NCBI GenBank assembly: GCA_002400675.1
Contig: NVQY01000109.1
Coordinates: 1-8,030 of the forward strand
Direction of reading: 5' to 3'
Source of the DNA: Paracoccaceae bacterium
Lineage (GTDB): Bacteria; Pseudomonadota; Alphaproteobacteria; Rhodobacterales; Rhodobacteraceae
Length of the DNA stretch: 8,030 bases
Every line of letters starts with the position of its first letter. Position 1 is the first letter of the stretch. Below are positions 6,601 through 8,030 of this stretch, piece by piece. The notes under the pieces are model-generated. The model had not been told where the DNA came from. It saw only the letters and a list, made by a program, of their open reading frames with translations, and did no database searches. The position numbers and the translations under genes were made by a program.

Positions 6601-6643
6601 AGAAACCAACAAACCAACCACAAAACCAATCAGGGAGAAGACA
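6601..6643 (+). promoter_or_regulatory. A/C-rich leader of the TRAP binding-protein gene with strong ribosome-binding site
   Basis: The 43 bases between the flavoprotein stop and the binding-protein ATG are almost purely A and C up to 6629, with ACCAA at 6605, 6613 and 6625. A strong AGGGAGAAG ribosome-binding site follows at 6632-6640. Such unstructured leaders favour ribosome loading, which suits a highly expressed periplasmic protein. C/A-rich leaders are also known pairing sites for G/U-rich small RNAs on transporter messages (GcvB in enterobacteria). Whether this holds here is untested. Confidence 0.5.
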
Positions 6644-7636
6644 ATGACAAAAACAACACTGACAAAGATCGCAACGGGCATATCGCTTAGCGCCAGTCTA
6701 GCGATGAGCGCGACCAGCGCCTTTGCCGAGGTCTGGGATCTGCCGATGGCTTATTCCGCCACCAACTTTCATTCCGCCGTCGGTGCCGAGTTCGCAAAAT
6801 GCGTGACCGAGGGCACCGGTGGGTCACTGGAAATCAAAACCCATCCGGGTGGGTCGCTGTTCGCCGGTGGCGAGATCAAGCGGGCGATTCAGACCGGTCA
6901 GGTCAACATCGGCGAGCGTCTGCTGTCGGGTCACCAGAACGAAAACGCGCTGTTTGGCTTTGATTCCGTGCCGTTCCTGGCCACCTCGTTCGAGGATTCG
7001 GAAAAGCTGTGGGAGGCCGCCAAAGGGCCGCTGACCGAGGTGCTTGAGGCGCAGAACCTGCACCTGCTGTATTCCGTGCCGTGGCCGTCGCAGGGGCTTT
7101 ATTTCAAGAAAGAAGTGAACTCGGTTGCGGACATGAAGGGCATCAAGTTCCGGTCCTACAACAGCGCCACCGCGCGTCTGGCCGAACTGGCCGGCATGTT
7201 GCCGGTGCAGATCGAAGCGGCGGAAATTTCGCAGGCGTTTGCCACGGGTGTCGCGGAATCGATGATTTCGTCTGGCTCCACCGGCTATGACCGCAAGGTC
7301 TGGGAAAGCCTGACGCATTTCTATGACGTGCAGGCCTGGTTGCCGCGCAACTATATGATGGTCAATCTGGAATCCTGGAACGGTCTGGATGCAGGCACCC
7401 GGAACGTGATGACCGGGTGTGCCGGCATTGCTGAATATGCTGGTGACTGGCGTTCGATCGAATACGCCGGTTTCACTCTGGCCAAACTGGCGGAAAACGG
7501 CATGACCGTTGGCCCGGCCGGTGAGCAGCTTCAGGCCGAACTGAAAGCCTTTGGCGAGATCATGACCAAAGAGTGGCTGGAAAAGACCGGCGACGCGGGT
7601 CAGGCGATCATCGACGCCTATAACGCCTCCAAGTAA
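6644..7636 (+). CDS. TRAP transporter periplasmic solute-binding protein (DctP type)
   Basis: The 330-residue precursor begins with a Sec signal peptide: MTKTTLTK, a hydrophobic stretch to about residue 22, and SAFA before Glu29, so cleavage after Ala28 is likely. The mature protein shows the DctP fold: HPGGSLFAGGEIKRAIQTGQ in the first lobe (67-86), then KGIKFRSYNSATARLAELAG (about 165-184). The latter contains Arg170, which aligns with the conserved arginine that salt-bridges the carboxylate of the ligand in TRAP binding proteins. It then has a TGVAESMISS-like segment. The protein captures an organic anion in the periplasm and hands it to the Q/M membrane subunits for sodium-driven uptake. 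ATG at 6644 is chosen for its AGGGAGAAG site and the signal peptide; the in-frame upstream codons run into the flavoprotein gene. It lies 43 bases after the flavoprotein, suggesting the transported compound is the substrate of this pathway. The ligand cannot be named from sequence. Confidence 0.94.
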   Translation: MTKTTLTKIATGISLSASLAMSATSAFAEVWDLPMAYSATNFHSAVGAEFAKCVTEGTGGSLEIKTHPGGSLFAGGEIKRAIQTGQVNIGERLLSGHQNENALFGFDSVPFLATSFEDSEKLWEAAKGPLTEVLEAQNLHLLYSVPWPSQGLYFKKEVNSVADMKGIKFRSYNSATARLAELAGMLPVQIEAAEISQAFATGVAESMISSGSTGYDRKVWESLTHFYDVQAWLPRNYMMVNLESWNGLDAGTRNVMTGCAGIAEYAGDWRSIEYAGFTLAKLAENGMTVGPAGEQLQAELKAFGEIMTKEWLEKTGDAGQAIIDAYNASK

Positions 7637-7650
7637 GGGGCGGCGACATC

Positions 7651-7676
7651 TCCTCCGGCAGGGTCATGCCGGGGGA
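7651..7676 (+). promoter_or_regulatory. Intercistronic hairpin between dctP- and dctQ-type genes
   Basis: TCCTCCGGCA (7651-7660) pairs with TGCCGGGGGA (7667-7676) over ten base pairs, with one G-U pair and a six-base loop GGGTCA. No U-run follows, so it is not a classical intrinsic terminator. It fits the stem-loops often found after binding-protein genes in transporter operons, which protect the upstream message from 3' decay or partly attenuate read-through. The result is more binding protein than membrane subunit. Confidence 0.6.
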
Positions 7677-7703
7677 AATTCAGACTAAAAGGGGGGCAGG
7701 GTG

Positions 7704-8030
7704 ATGAAGGCTGTGCTGATTGGTATGCGGCCCGTGCTGGACCGTTTGTATCTGGCGTCCGGTATCGCGGCGTCACTGTTTCTGATCATGATCCTGCTGT
7801 TGATCACCGCGCAGATGGTTGCGCGCTGGTCCGGGGCGATCATCACCGGCGCGCCCGATTACACCGGCTATGCCATGGCGGCGGCGTCGTTTCTGGCCAT
7901 GCCTTACGCGCTGAACCGGGGCGCACATATCCGGGTCAGTCTGCTGCTGAGCGCCTTGGGTAAGTATCGCCGCTGGGGCGAGATATGGTGCTTTAGCGTC
8001 GCCAGCTATCTATCTGTTTTCTTTGCCTAT
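7704..8030 (+). CDS. TRAP transporter small membrane subunit (DctQ type), N-terminal part; C-terminus off the right edge
   Basis: An open frame of 109 codons runs in frame to the window edge with no stop. The product has a first transmembrane helix at about residues 18-40 (ASLFLIMILLLITAQMVARW), a second at about 56-70, and the start of another from about 97. The intervening NRGAHIRVSLLL (71-82) is the hallmark G-x-H-I-R-V segment of TRAP small subunits. DctQ-type proteins have four helices and about 160-200 residues, so roughly half is seen. It pairs with a large DctM subunit, expected to follow outside the window. ATG at 7704 is preferred, seven bases after a GGGGGG run. GTG at 7701 is in frame and would add one residue. 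The gene starts 67 bases after the binding-protein stop, across the hairpin. Confidence 0.9.
   Translation, partial: MKAVLIGMRPVLDRLYLASGIAASLFLIMILLLITAQMVARWSGAIITGAPDYTGYAMAAASFLAMPYALNRGAHIRVSLLLSALGKYRRWGEIWCFSVASYLSVFFAY

Noticed and set aside
7651..7676. Intrinsic transcription terminator ending the operon after the binding-protein gene
   Set aside because: The stem is not followed by a U-run, and the dctQ-type gene continues in the same direction 67 bases later.

Overview
The window is high-GC DNA. Its gene content (two edge-truncated genes plus six complete ones) is typical of an alphaproteobacterium, most likely a marine Rhodobacteraceae (Roseobacter-group) member. The clues are a TRAP transporter, a FadR-type GntR regulator, an RTX calcium-binding protein and GC-rich codons. 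Genus and species cannot be read from the sequence alone.

Layout. (1) Positions 1-858, minus strand: the N-terminal 286 residues of an RTX/hemolysin-type calcium-binding protein. A non-repeat domain of about 155 residues leads into at least 14 in-register glycine/aspartate nonapeptides that run off the left edge. (2) Positions 859-1108: a 250-base divergent intergenic region with an AT-rich patch and only weak promoter candidates. (3) Positions 1109-2056, plus strand: a membrane-anchored alpha/beta hydrolase with a complete catalytic triad. Its stop codon overlaps that of the convergent next gene. (4) Positions 2053-3524, minus strand: a two-gene operon of a GntR/FCD regulator and an Asp/Glu/hydantoin-racemase-family enzyme, joined by an ATGA overlap. 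(5) Positions 3525-3649: a divergent control region holding a perfect 14-bp palindrome (AACTGTATACAGTT) next to a sigma70-like promoter. (6) Positions 3650 to the right edge, plus strand: an apparent operon of an acetolactate-synthase-like ThDP enzyme, a DadA-like FAD amino-acid oxidoreductase, a TRAP periplasmic binding protein (DctP type) and the start of the TRAP small membrane subunit (DctQ type).

How the genes may work together. Positions 2053 to 8030 look like one catabolic locus around a shared operator. The TRAP system would import an organic anion, plausibly an amino acid or related carboxylate. The racemase-family enzyme could invert its stereocentre, the flavoprotein could oxidise it to a 2-oxo acid, and the ThDP enzyme could decarboxylate or carboligate that acid. 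The GntR/FCD protein would sense the substrate or an intermediate and control both arms. The enzyme classes and layout are seen in the sequence; the order of steps and the substrate are inference. The RTX gene and the alpha/beta hydrolase appear unrelated to this locus.

The most interesting points are the uncharacterised racemase/flavoprotein/ThDP/TRAP combination, the palindromic operator, the A/C-rich leader of the binding-protein gene, and the hairpin between the dctP- and dctQ-type genes.
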